A DNA stretch of 64,000 bases from Verrucomicrobiota bacterium. Its GTDB lineage: Bacteria > Verrucomicrobiota > Verrucomicrobiia > Opitutales > Opitutaceae. Numbering within the stretch: position 1 is the stretch's first letter; each line of letters begins with the position of its first letter. Under the pieces are notes generated by a model, which searched no databases, was not told where the DNA came from, and saw only the letters and a program-made list of their open reading frames with translations. Below are positions 44,845 to 54,719 of the stretch, one piece after another. The DNA is taken from NCBI GenBank assembly GCA_016235555.1, contig JACRKC010000069.1:62001-126000 (forward strand), in the 5' to 3' direction. Both the position numbers and the translations under genes were made by a program.

Positions 44845-45279
44845 TCACGGCTTCTTGGCCGGCTCGGCGGGGGCCGGGGTCGCCGTCGCCGGGGCGGCGG
44901 TGGCGGGGGCGGGCGTCGCAGCCGCCGCTCCCGTATTGACCGTGATGGGAGCGGTGGCCGGAGCCGGTGTGGCGGCCGTGGGGGCCGCCGGAGCGGCGAT
45001 GCTGGGCAACGCGTTGTTGGCCGCCGCGTTGGTGTGCTTGCGTTCGTAGATCCGCCCCATGTAGAGCGCGAGGGCGAGCACGAAGAAGATCGTCGCGGCC
45101 CATTTCGTCGCACTGGTAAGCACATTACCCGTCTCCGCGCCAAACGTCGCCTCGGCCATGCCGCCGCCGAGCGTCGCGCCCATCCCGCCGTCCTTGGATT
45201 TCTGCATCAGCACGACGAGAACGAGGAACAGCGAAACGAGAATCAGGAGAAAGGTCAGGATTCCGAGAAGGATGCTCAT
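44845..45279 (-). CDS. secG: Protein-export membrane protein SecG
   Basis: 144 residues. The first 75 match SecG: a first membrane helix (about 3-25), the conserved cytoplasmic KSKDGGMGATLGGGMA loop, GAETGNVL and a second helix (about 57-74). An Ala/Pro/Thr-rich tail of about 65 residues follows, longer than in E. coli. SecG assists SecYE translocation. It heads the operon secG, LolA-like, HAD. Confidence 0.9.
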   Translation of the reverse strand: MSILLGILTFLLILVSLFLVLVVLMQKSKDGGMGATLGGGMAEATFGAETGNVLTSATKWAATIFFVLALALYMGRIYERKHTNAAANNALPSIAAPAAPTAATPAPATAPITVNTGAAAATPAPATAAPATATPAPAEPAKKP

Positions 45280-45663
45280 GTGAAATGAAGCGGTCAGAAA
45301 AATAGAGCCGCCCGCGCCTTGTCAATGGTCGCGTTGGGATCAAACGGGGTGCCGCAATCCTTGCGATGGTTTCTCGTTGGAGTGGGCCTGAGGCGTGAGT
45401 GGGCGCAGGCGTCCGGCCAGCGGGGCGCGGCCGCGGAGGTGGCGCTCAATGGCCGACGCGCACGGTCTTTCGCGGTGCGGGGCAGTCCGCCTCGGTTGGG
45501 CGCCGGGCGCGCAAGTGGCGGAGGCGCGCGCGCCCTCCCGCAGCCTGGAATCGTCGAGCGCATCGAGTGCCGGGTTGCCGCCGGCAGACGCGCCATCCCG
45601 GCCATCGTTGCTCCGCCCCTTCACCAAAAGTGCATCCCTCCCCGCATTGTAACGGTCAAGGCA
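45280..45663. other. Gap between secG and the oxidoreductase gene
   Basis: 384 bases of very GC-rich DNA without a credible gene, apart from the possible secG promoter at its left end. No clear palindrome of the family was seen here. Confidence 0.45.
45299..45325 (-). promoter_or_regulatory. Possible secG promoter
   Basis: On the minus strand TTGACA at 45325-45320 and TATTTT at 45304-45299, 15 bases apart, about 20 bases before the secG ATG. The -35 is perfect; the spacing is short. Confidence 0.4.
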
Positions 45664-47109
45664 CTACCCTTTTTGCAGGATATGGTAGTTGGCCATCGAG
45701 ATGCCGCTGAGCATCGCGCCGACAATGCCAAGGAAACCCTGATCGGTTCCGCAAAGATAGAGGTTTTCAATGCGCGTGCGCCCCTGCCGGCGCTTCGCGG
45801 GCGCACCGTAAATCGCGCCGCCGAAATGACCGGTGAACTTCGTGATGGTGCGCGGCGTGAACATGTCGGTCGTCACGATCTCGGCGGCGAGCGTCGCATC
45901 GTCTACGGCCGGCAGAAAGCGCCGCGCGCTGCGCTGCATATCGGCGAACCAACACGCTTTGCCTGCCCGATAGTCGGTGTCGTCCAGATGCGCCCACTCA
46001 TCGTAGTTCGCGAGGCATGTGACGCGGAATACTCCCTCGGGCAGGGTCCGACCCGCGCCAAATTCAAAGTTGTTGGGAAAGCAGATCACGCCGCTCCGCA
46101 TGTCGACCGGTGCGGCTGCTTTTTCGTAGGAGAAGCGGGGCGAGTCGTTGAAGAAGACGATCGTGTCGCTCCCCCACCCGAGTTCGGCCGGCTGCCGGCG
46201 CAGGACGCTGATCGTCTCGACGAACGAGAGCCGGCCGACGCCTTCGTGTGGAACGGTTTCGTCGTCGGAGGCGCCGGCGCCGAGATGCACCAGCCAGTCG
46301 GTCTCGGGGGCGCCGATGGACGAGATCACGTGGCCGGCGGTGATTTCTTCGCCGCTGTCGAGCACGAGCGCGGCAGCCCGACCGTCGCGCGTGACGATGC
46401 GCTGCACGCCGCACTTCATCCGGCGCTCGCCGCCGGCGGCGCGGTATTTTTCGAGGAGCACGCGAATGACCACGCGCACGCCTTCAAACGGCCGCGCGAA
46501 CCCTTCGAGGAAGAGCGCCTTGAACATGATCACGAACTGGCCGAACTCCATGTCGTGCTCCGTGGCGCTGCCGTAATACATCACCGGGCAGAACAGCATG
46601 TCCTCGAGCAGCGGGTCGGCGATGTGCTGGCGGACCACCGCGCGTGCCGACTCGGGCGGCGCGTCGAGCGACACGTCGTCGTAGGTTTTCACCAGTGCGA
46701 CGAGCCGCCGGAAACCGTCGATCTGCGCGGGAAACCGCTGCGCGACCTCGCCCTCGAGCACGGCGAAATCGTTCGTGAACCGCAGCGAGGTCTCGCCGTG
46801 CGGGCCGAAGGCGATGCGCGATTGCTTTTGTTCGCAGAGGGCGAATTCGTCGCGATCGATGCGGAGCTGGCGCAGGAGTTTCGTGAGCGGCGTGCCCTTC
46901 ACGCCGGGGCGCACGAAATTGGTCATGGCGTGCAGGCCAACGTCGAACTTGCGGCCACCGAAACTGTAGAAACCGTTGAGCCCGCCGGCGGCGTTATGTC
47001 GCTCGAAGATGCACACCTTTTTCCCGAAGTGCGCCAGCCGGATGCCCGCGGCGAGGCCGGACATGCCGGCGCCGATGATGGCGACATCGTAGTGCGAGCG
47101 GGTGTTCAT
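45664..47109 (-). CDS. CrtI/phytoene-desaturase-like FAD oxidoreductase
   Basis: 481 residues. The N-terminal dinucleotide-binding motif AIIGAGMSGLAAGIRLA is followed by FERHNAAGG and SFGGRKFDVGLHA. The C-terminal FAD segment NLYLCGTDQGFLGIVGAMLSG (quoted in part) is typical of phytoene desaturase/carotenoid isomerase-like proteins. It desaturates or isomerises polyenes or long acyl chains. It lies downstream of the acyl carrier protein with a terminator and a repeat between, so it is probably a separate transcript from the same cluster. Substrate unknown. Confidence 0.85.
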   Translation of the reverse strand: MNTRSHYDVAIIGAGMSGLAAGIRLAHFGKKVCIFERHNAAGGLNGFYSFGGRKFDVGLHAMTNFVRPGVKGTPLTKLLRQLRIDRDEFALCEQKQSRIAFGPHGETSLRFTNDFAVLEGEVAQRFPAQIDGFRRLVALVKTYDDVSLDAPPESARAVVRQHIADPLLEDMLFCPVMYYGSATEHDMEFGQFVIMFKALFLEGFARPFEGVRVVIRVLLEKYRAAGGERRMKCGVQRIVTRDGRAAALVLDSGEEITAGHVISSIGAPETDWLVHLGAGASDDETVPHEGVGRLSFVETISVLRRQPAELGWGSDTIVFFNDSPRFSYEKAAAPVDMRSGVICFPNNFEFGAGRTLPEGVFRVTCLANYDEWAHLDDTDYRAGKACWFADMQRSARRFLPAVDDATLAAEIVTTDMFTPRTITKFTGHFGGAIYGAPAKRRQGRTRIENLYLCGTDQGFLGIVGAMLSGISMANYHILQKG

Positions 47110-47118
47110 GCTGAGATC

Positions 47119-47168
47119 TGTAGGTCGGGGTTTATCCCCGACACGTCGGGCGTAAAGCCCGACCTACA
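47119..47168. repeat. Two-hairpin element (TGTAGG...CCTACA)
   Basis: Hairpin 1 TCGGGG-TTTAT-CCCCGA and hairpin 2 GTCGGGC-GTAAA-GCCCGAC with near-complementary loops, bounded by TGTAGG and CCTACA. Lies ten bases upstream of the oxidoreductase ATG. Confidence 0.85.
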
Positions 47169-47194
47169 AAAAAGGCCGGGAGTAATCCCGGCCT
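47168..47194 (-). terminator. Terminator after the acyl carrier protein gene
   Basis: On the minus strand AGGCCGGG pairs with CCCGGCCT (plus coordinates 47173-47180 and 47187-47194) and is followed by TTTTTT. It lies 24 bases after the acyl carrier protein stop codon. Confidence 0.85.
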
Positions 47195-47217
47195 GATTGT
47201 GATGCGTGGATGCGCTT

Positions 47218-47481
47218 TCAGCGCTTGGCCGCCAGTTCGATGAACTTGGGCGTCAGGTATTCGGCGCTGCTGTCGAGGCTCGCGAGCTGCATGTAGTCCT
47301 TTTCCGGCACCTCGATGCCGTGCCGTTTGCGTAGCTCCATCACGATGTCGAGGAAGTCCATGCTATCGAGCTGGAGTTGGTCACGGAGTCGGACGTCCGG
47401 CTTCACGTTGCTCAGATCTTCGTCGGGCGCGATGTCCGCGATGATGTCGAGCACCAGCTTCTTGCATTCGTCTTTGGTCAT
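47218..47481 (-). CDS. Acyl carrier protein
   Basis: 87 residues with the four-helix ACP pattern. Ser40 in LQLDSMDFLDIV is the phosphopantetheine site. The protein is more divergent than fatty-acid AcpP (DSMD rather than DSLD), which suits a dedicated carrier for the ketosynthase encoded 21 bases upstream. Confidence 0.92.
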   Translation of the reverse strand: MTKDECKKLVLDIIADIAPDEDLSNVKPDVRLRDQLQLDSMDFLDIVMELRKRHGIEVPEKDYMQLASLDSSAEYLTPKFIELAAKR

Positions 47482-47502
47482 ATTCGGGTCGGTGGGCGCG
47501 TA

Positions 47503-48741
47503 TTAGGGGATAAACCGTTTAACAATCAACGTGGAATTTATGCCCAGCATCCCGAAGGAGTTGTTCAGGATGGTGTCCACCTTGCCGACCTTGCGCGGCG
47601 TGTTCAGAACGAGGCCGGGGAGCGCGCATTGCGGGTCGAGATCGTCGACGTTGATCGTGGGATGCACGGTCAGATCGCCGAAGGACGGCAGGTTGCCTGC
47701 GAGTTCGAGCGCCCCAGCGGCGCCCATGGCGTGGCCGATGAAACTCTTGGTGTTGTTGACGTAGGTGTCGGGGCAGCCCTCCCCGAACACCGCGCGGATG
47801 CCTTCGCATTCCTGAATATCGCCGAGCGGCGTGGCGGTGGCGTGGGTGTTGACGAGGTGGATGTCGTGCGGGGCGAGCCCGGCACGCTTGAGCGCGGCAC
47901 GGATGCACTCGGTCTGGCGCGTGGGATTGGGCAGCACGTAATCGCTGGCGTCGCTGTTGACGTGATAACCGGCGATCTCGGCATAGATTTTCGCGCCGCG
48001 AGCCTGCGCGTCTTCGAGGCGTTCGAGCGTGTAGAGCGCGCCGCCCTCGGAAATGACGATGCCGTTGCGCGCCTTGTCGAAGGGCCGCGAGGCCTTCTTC
48101 GGGTCGTCGTGCGTGGCGAGGGCGTTCTGCGATTTGAAGCCGGCGAAAATGCCGAAGGTGTGGATGCTCTCGCTCACGCCACCGCAGATCGCGAAGTCGA
48201 CCTCTCCGAGCCGCAGCATCTGCGTGGCGTGGATGAGGCCGAGGTTACCCGCCGCGCAGGCCGCGCCGATCGTGTAGGCGGGACCGGTTACGCCGAGGTT
48301 GAGCGAGGCTTCGCCCGCGGGGTTGTTGGCGACGGTGCGGGGGTTGTGGTAGTGCGACCAGAACTTGGTGTCGTAGTTAAATTTCGAGATGTTGTAGATT
48401 TCGTTCTCGGTCTCGACGTTACCGTGCTCGGTGCAGCCGATGTAGATGCCCACGCGGTCTTTCGGCACGCTGTCCCACGCCACGCGACTGTCGGCCAGCG
48501 CCTCGCGCGCGCAGTAGATCGAAATGCTCCCGGCGCGGGTGCCGACGCGCACCTCTTTCTTTTTCTGGTAGCGCAACGGATCGTAGTGGCAGACGCCGGC
48601 GAGTTGCTGGCCCATGTAGCGGATCTCGATGCGCTCCACGCCGGCGACCCCCGCGAGCAAGTTGGCGCGAAATTCGGCCAGCGAATTGCCGTTCGGGGCG
48701 GTGAGGCCGACTCCAGTGATGACGATGCGCGTCTGCTTCAT
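47503..48741 (-). CDS. Beta-ketoacyl-ACP synthase, FabF-like
   Basis: 412 residues from ATG 48741 (MKQTRIVITGVGLTAPNGNS). The Cys-His-His triad of condensing enzymes is complete: Cys162 in GAACAAGNLG, His300 in NTHATATPLGD and His337 in KSFIGHAMGAAG, with Lys332. It condenses acyl groups with malonyl-ACP. Pairing with its own carrier protein and a desaturase-like enzyme suggests a specialised acyl or polyene pathway rather than bulk fatty-acid synthesis. Confidence 0.9.
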   Translation of the reverse strand: MKQTRIVITGVGLTAPNGNSLAEFRANLLAGVAGVERIEIRYMGQQLAGVCHYDPLRYQKKKEVRVGTRAGSISIYCAREALADSRVAWDSVPKDRVGIYIGCTEHGNVETENEIYNISKFNYDTKFWSHYHNPRTVANNPAGEASLNLGVTGPAYTIGAACAAGNLGLIHATQMLRLGEVDFAICGGVSESIHTFGIFAGFKSQNALATHDDPKKASRPFDKARNGIVISEGGALYTLERLEDAQARGAKIYAEIAGYHVNSDASDYVLPNPTRQTECIRAALKRAGLAPHDIHLVNTHATATPLGDIQECEGIRAVFGEGCPDTYVNNTKSFIGHAMGAAGALELAGNLPSFGDLTVHPTINVDDLDPQCALPGLVLNTPRKVGKVDTILNNSFGMLGINSTLIVKRFIP

Positions 48742-48858
48742 TCGGATGGAAACGAAAATCGCTACCCAACCCGGCTCCGAAAGCAATACCAGCCTCGCCC
48801 GGATTGTCGTTGCGACGGGCGCGGCGACACCGCAATCCATCTGCTCCCATTTTCATTC

Positions 48859-49851
48859 ATGAACGTGCTCGTTATCGGAGGTGCCGGTTACATCGGCAGC
48901 CATTGCGTCCGCCAACTCATCGCCGCCGGTCATCGCCCCGTCGTGCTCGATAACTTCGCCTACGGCCACCGCGGCGCCCTTTCGCCCGACGTGACCGTGC
49001 ACGGAGCGGACCTGGGCGACGAGAGCGTCGTGAAGCGCGTCCTGCGCTCCGAAAAGATCGACGTCGTCATGCACTTCGCCGCCTTTTGCTACGTGGGCGA
49101 GTCGGTGACGAACCCGATGAAGTATTACCTCAACAACAGCGCCGCCACCGTCCACCTGCTCAACGCGATGCTCGAGGCGAAGGTGAAGAAGTTCGTGTTT
49201 TCCTCGACCTGCGCGACCTTCGGCGTGCCCGCGACCCTCCCGATTCACGAGAATCTGCCGCAGGCGCCGATCAATCCCTACGGCCAGACCAAGCTCGACA
49301 TCGAAAATCTCCTGCGCGCACTCGCTCCGGCCTCGGGCCTGAGTTTCGCGGTCTTCCGTTATTTCAACGCCGCCGGTGCCTCCGAAGACGGCGCCATCGG
49401 TGAGGACCACGATCCCGAGACGCATCTCATCCCCCTCGCGATCGATGTGGCCGTGGGCAAACGGCCCGAGCTCCAGTTGTTCGGCACCGACTATCCGACG
49501 CCCGACGGCACCTGCCTGCGCGACTACGTGCATGTCGACGATCTCAGCCGCGCCCACATCGCCGTCTTCGACAAACTCGCCACGCCGGGCGCGCAACTCT
49601 TCTACAATCTCGGCACCGGCCGGCCCACCTCGAACCGCGAGGTCATCCGTGCGGTTGAAAAAATCACGGGCAAAAAGGTGAAAGTCGTCGAAAGCCCGCG
49701 CCGTCCCGGCGATCCGCCCGCGCTCTATGCCGACTCGTCCAAGGCCCAGCGCGAACTCGGCTGGAAGGTCAAGTTCCCCGACATCGAGTCGATCGTCGCC
49801 ACGGCGTGGAAATGGCACTCGACGCACCCGAACGGCTACGGCGATCGCTGA
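48859..49851 (+). CDS. galE: UDP-glucose 4-epimerase
   Basis: 330 residues from ATG 48859. The NAD-binding motif GGAGYIGSH is at 7-15; the catalytic Ser is in FSSTCATFG and the Tyr-Lys pair in YGQTKLDIE. GLPT-like end motifs (RPTSNREVI, RRPGDPPALYADSSKA) fit GalE. It interconverts UDP-glucose and UDP-galactose for cell-surface sugars. It is divergent from the ketosynthase gene, 117 bases apart. Confidence 0.95.
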   Translation: MNVLVIGGAGYIGSHCVRQLIAAGHRPVVLDNFAYGHRGALSPDVTVHGADLGDESVVKRVLRSEKIDVVMHFAAFCYVGESVTNPMKYYLNNSAATVHLLNAMLEAKVKKFVFSSTCATFGVPATLPIHENLPQAPINPYGQTKLDIENLLRALAPASGLSFAVFRYFNAAGASEDGAIGEDHDPETHLIPLAIDVAVGKRPELQLFGTDYPTPDGTCLRDYVHVDDLSRAHIAVFDKLATPGAQLFYNLGTGRPTSNREVIRAVEKITGKKVKVVESPRRPGDPPALYADSSKAQRELGWKVKFPDIESIVATAWKWHSTHPNGYGDR

Positions 49852-49884
49852 GCGGGAGTATCAATCCGACCTGTCGGCGCCGAG

Positions 49885-50271
49885 CTACCTGCCACGCTGA
49901 AACTGTTCGAGCCGCGCGAGGTAAGGCATCACGCGCTCTTTAATCCAACTAACGTTACGGCGTGCGGCGGTTCGGGTATTCTGGCTAAAAGTCTTATTTG
50001 CATTCGTCTGCATCCTCTCGAGTTCGATAATATCGGTGTGCGCTGATTCGCGCAACGTCAGCAATTGCGTTGCAAGGGTCTCCAGTCTTAGCGCATCGAC
50101 CGCACTTTGATACTTTGCAAAATATCGCTGCGAAACGGCATCACTGCTTCCGGTGACTTTGCCACTAACATGTGGAGGAAACTGCTTCTTGAGAATTTCA
50201 AGCTGCTCAGCCCGCGTCGGCGCTGCGACCAATGAACCGGCAAAGATTAAAAACAACAGTAACGCACGCAT
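49885..50271 (-). CDS. Small exported helical protein, AT-richer than neighbours
   Basis: 128 residues with a signal peptide (MRALLLFLIFAGSLVAAPT). The rest is helical and charged, with no known domain (ATQLLTLRESAHTDIIELER). The gene has visibly more A/T and different codon use than the GC-rich genes around it, suggesting recent acquisition. It sits alone between galE and the BtpA-family gene. Confidence 0.6.
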   Translation of the reverse strand: MRALLLFLIFAGSLVAAPTRAEQLEILKKQFPPHVSGKVTGSSDAVSQRYFAKYQSAVDALRLETLATQLLTLRESAHTDIIELERMQTNANKTFSQNTRTAARRNVSWIKERVMPYLARLEQFQRGR

Positions 50272-50432
50272 ATCCGCGATTCAAAGTAGCCAACTACTGA
50301 CGTCAATCGCGACGCACACCAGCCACAGTTACGATTGTGGCAATGTCGTGGGTAGGTCCGTCGCTTGGCGGGCCACACTGCCGAGCCGACAAAAGCTTGG
50401 TTTGCTTGGGACTCCGCCTACGCTGCGCGATC

Positions 50433-51230
50433 ATGAGTGCGGCGAAGCGACTGTTTGCGGCGAAAAAGCCGGTGATTGCCATGATCCACGTGGGCGCCCT
50501 GCCGGGCACGCCGGCGAGTGCGGAATCACTGTGCGATCTCGAAACCAGGGCGGTCCGCGAGGCACGCCTTTACCGCGATGCGGGCGTCCATGGGCTCATG
50601 CTCGAAAACATGCACGACACGCCGTATCTGCGCGGCAGCGTCGGCCCGGAGATCGTGGCGGCGATGACCGTGATCGCGCGAGCCGTGCGCGAGGCGTCCG
50701 GCCTGCCCTGCGGCGTGCAGGTGCTCGCGGCCGCCAATCGCGAGGCGCTGGCCGTCGCGCTCGCCGCCGGGCTCGATTTCATCCGGGCCGAGGGCTTCGC
50801 GTTTGCGCACGTCGCCGACGAAGGGATCATTCAATCGTGCGCCGCGGAACTGCTCCGCTATCGCCGCGCCATCGGCGCCGGGCACGTGCAGGTGTGGGCC
50901 GACGTGAAGAAAAAGCACAGCGCGCACGCGATCACCGCGGATGTGGGCATCGGCGAGACGGCGCATGCGGTGGAGTTCTTGCGCGGCGACGCGGTCATCG
51001 TGACCGGAGCGGTGACCGGCGATGCGCCGGAACCGGACGACGTCGCGCAGGTGCAAGCCGCCACGCGCCTGCCCGTCTACCTCGGCTCGGGGGTAACGGC
51101 GGCGAATGTGGGCCAGTTTTTTCCGCAGGCCGACGGGTTTATCGTCGGTTCGGAGTTCAAACGCGACGGACACTGGGCCGGAGCCGTCGAATCAAAGCGC
51201 GTGGCACGCTTCATGGCGGCCTTCCGGTAG
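50433..51230 (+). CDS. BtpA/SgcQ family TIM-barrel protein
   Basis: 265 residues from ATG 50433 (MSAAKRLFAAKKPVIA). The family signature MIHVGALPGTP near residue 16 and LMLENMHDTPYL near 60 are clear, as are DFIRAEGFAFAHVADEG and VYLGSGVTAANVGQFF. BtpA was named for its effect on photosystem I in cyanobacteria, but most homologues are of unknown enzymatic role. The stop codon TAG lies in the GTAG end of a palindromic element. Confidence 0.85.
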   Translation: MSAAKRLFAAKKPVIAMIHVGALPGTPASAESLCDLETRAVREARLYRDAGVHGLMLENMHDTPYLRGSVGPEIVAAMTVIARAVREASGLPCGVQVLAAANREALAVALAAGLDFIRAEGFAFAHVADEGIIQSCAAELLRYRRAIGAGHVQVWADVKKKHSAHAITADVGIGETAHAVEFLRGDAVIVTGAVTGDAPEPDDVAQVQAATRLPVYLGSGVTAANVGQFFPQADGFIVGSEFKRDGHWAGAVESKRVARFMAAFR

Positions 51231-51291
51231 CAGCCGAGGTAACGAGGCTGGCCACTCTCACGTGCGCCGGCCTCCTCACGTCGGCCGCTAC
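51227..51291. repeat. Two-hairpin element carrying both convergent stop codons
   Basis: 65 bp. Hairpin 1 CAGCC/GGCTG with a 10-base loop GAGGTAACGA; hairpin 2 CGGCC/GGCCG with loop TCCTCACGTC. The left end GTAG supplies the TAG of the BtpA gene (51228-51230), the right end CTAC the TAG of the opposing gene (51288-51290). The element at 61450 carries the same two loops. Confidence 0.88.
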
Positions 51292-53039
51292 AATTTCGGT
51301 GCGACCGGTTTATGCGGAGCGTCCCACGCGTTAGCGCCGGTGACGTTGAGTTTTCGCCTGTAGACCTTCTCGTTGCAGGAAGCGTAGAGCGTGTCGAATT
51401 TCTCTCCGCCAAAGACGAGGTTCGTGCAGCGGCCGTTCGGCGTCGGGATGATCACGTTGACGCGTCCGGCCTGATCGCAGACTTGGATGCCGAGGCGCGT
51501 GGCGACCCAGAGATTGCCGTTGCGATCGACTTTCAGACCGTCGGCGTAGGCTTGGTCGTCCGTGTCGGGCTCGTGGAGCCAGTAATAACGCTGCTTGTGC
51601 GCGAGCGTGCCATCGGCCTGCACGACGTAGCTGTAGACCCAGTGCGACTGGTAGTCGGCCACGTAGAGCAACGCCTGGTCGGGCGAGAGCGCGATGCCGT
51701 TGGCGTATTTGAGCCCGGTGTCGACGATCTGCTTGGCGCCGTCGGGCTTGATGAGCCACACGCGGCTCGGATCGCGGCCCGCGCCGCCCGGCGGGTTGGT
51801 GACGTAGAGGTTGCCGTTGTGCGCGACGACGAGGTCGTTGCCCGCGATGTCGCTGGCGACGACGCTCGCTTGCCCGGCGGCATCATAGACGAGCACCTGT
51901 TGCGTGCCGGTCGCCACAGCGTAGAGGCGGCCGTCGGGGCCGAACGCCTGGCCGTTGGCGCGCTTCGTGTCGGCGATGAACTCCACCGGCTTCCCGTCGG
52001 GTCCGATCTTGTAGGCCTTGCTCGCGGGGATGTCGGTGAAGAATACCTCGCCCCTGGCGTTGACCGCGGTTCCTTCGGAAAGGCGGTAGCGTTCGCCGAC
52101 GAGTTCCCAACCCTCGCCCGGGAGAAAAATCGGCCCGACCCGTTCGAGCGGAAATTTTCCGGTTTTCACCGGCTGCGGCCAATCCTTCCACAACCAGCGC
52201 ATCGCGTCGGGAAACAGCAGCGTGCCGTGTTTGCCGTTGTGCCCGCCGTCGCCCCACTCGTGGCGCACCTCGTAGCCGGCATAGGCGAGCGCCCGTGCCA
52301 TCGTCTGATTGGCCATCCACCAATCGCCGGCGTAGATATTGTTGTCGGCCGAGCCGTCCTGCAAAAACACCCGCAGCGCCTTCGGCTCGGTCTTGCGGAT
52401 GAGCGTCGGGTAACGGTCACCGCCGCGGAGGCCGACGTAGGTGCCGACCACGCTGAACACGCGCGAAAACGCGTCCGGCCGTTCCCACGCCGCCGTGAAC
52501 GCCGCGATCGCCCCGCTGCTCGAACCACCGATCGCGCGGTCGTTGCCGGAACGCGAGAGCTTGATCGCGCGGCCGTCGGCCGTGGTCCTGGCTTCGACCG
52601 CGGGGAGAATCTCCTCGAGCAGGAAGCGCGCGTAGCCGTCGCCGAGACCGTCGTATTCGTAGCTGCGATTGAATCGGTCGAGGGCGGTCGCGGAGTTCGC
52701 GGTCTTCACGACCCCCGGGCGCACGAACACGCCGATGATCACCGGCAGCTCGCCACGCGCGATGAGATTGTCGAAGACGATGTTGGCGCTCCACTGCAGG
52801 CCGTCCTGGTTGACGTAGACGCACGCGGGTTTCGTCGCGTCGTATTGCCTCGGCACGTAGACGGTGACCTCGCGTGAGGTGCCGGGAAAAATCTTCGAGG
52901 TGGCGAACTCGAATTTGATCAACTCGCCCTGCGGCACGCCTGGCTGGATTTTCGAGTCGGGGCCAGGGACGTAATCGTCGGCGGCGCGGAGGCACGGAAC
53001 GGCGAGCGCGAGGAGCGCGAACAGGATCGGGGTCTTCAT
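51288..53039 (-). CDS. Exported esterase/SMP-30 fusion
   Basis: 583 residues from ATG 53039, with signal peptide (MKTPILFALLALAVPCLRA). Residues about 40-290 form an esterase-D-like alpha/beta hydrolase: nucleophile in IGGSSSGAIAAFTA, catalytic His in GDGGHNGKHGTLLFPDA. From about 330 a six-bladed SMP-30/gluconolactonase propeller follows: FFTDIPASKAYKI, NLYVTNPPGG, NGIALSPDQALLYVADYQS, DGLKVDRNGNLWVAT. Such fusions occur in Verrucomicrobiota and Planctomycetota and likely open sugar lactones or esters in the periplasm. The gene converges on the BtpA gene through a palindrome. Confidence 0.87.
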   Translation of the reverse strand: MKTPILFALLALAVPCLRAADDYVPGPDSKIQPGVPQGELIKFEFATSKIFPGTSREVTVYVPRQYDATKPACVYVNQDGLQWSANIVFDNLIARGELPVIIGVFVRPGVVKTANSATALDRFNRSYEYDGLGDGYARFLLEEILPAVEARTTADGRAIKLSRSGNDRAIGGSSSGAIAAFTAAWERPDAFSRVFSVVGTYVGLRGGDRYPTLIRKTEPKALRVFLQDGSADNNIYAGDWWMANQTMARALAYAGYEVRHEWGDGGHNGKHGTLLFPDAMRWLWKDWPQPVKTGKFPLERVGPIFLPGEGWELVGERYRLSEGTAVNARGEVFFTDIPASKAYKIGPDGKPVEFIADTKRANGQAFGPDGRLYAVATGTQQVLVYDAAGQASVVASDIAGNDLVVAHNGNLYVTNPPGGAGRDPSRVWLIKPDGAKQIVDTGLKYANGIALSPDQALLYVADYQSHWVYSYVVQADGTLAHKQRYYWLHEPDTDDQAYADGLKVDRNGNLWVATRLGIQVCDQAGRVNVIIPTPNGRCTNLVFGGEKFDTLYASCNEKVYRRKLNVTGANAWDAPHKPVAPKL

Positions 53040-53053
53040 GGGGAAATTCGAGT

Positions 53054-53119
53054 TCGTAGCCCCGGCTTCAGCCGGTTCGAAGAGACTGCGCGACATTCCG
53101 GCTGAAGCCGGGGCTACGA
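53054..53119. repeat. Perfect 22-base inverted repeat (GTAGCCCC...GGGGCTAC)
   Basis: Arms of 22 bases beginning TCGTAGCCCCGGC, perfect, with 22 bases between. Each arm also folds on itself (CCGGCT-TC-AGCCGG and CCGGCT-GA-AGCCGG). It lies 15 bases upstream of the esterase start and 25 bases after the regulator stop. Confidence 0.9.
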
Positions 53120-53144
53120 GCCAAGCCAGACGCAGGACACGGGA

Positions 53145-54647
<1,503 letters not shown>

Positions 54648-54719
54648 GGTTAGCCCTTGGTCAGCAGAATGCGTGCAAACTTGCTGGCGCTTTCCACCGT
54701 CGCGCCTTTGTTAGGCCGC

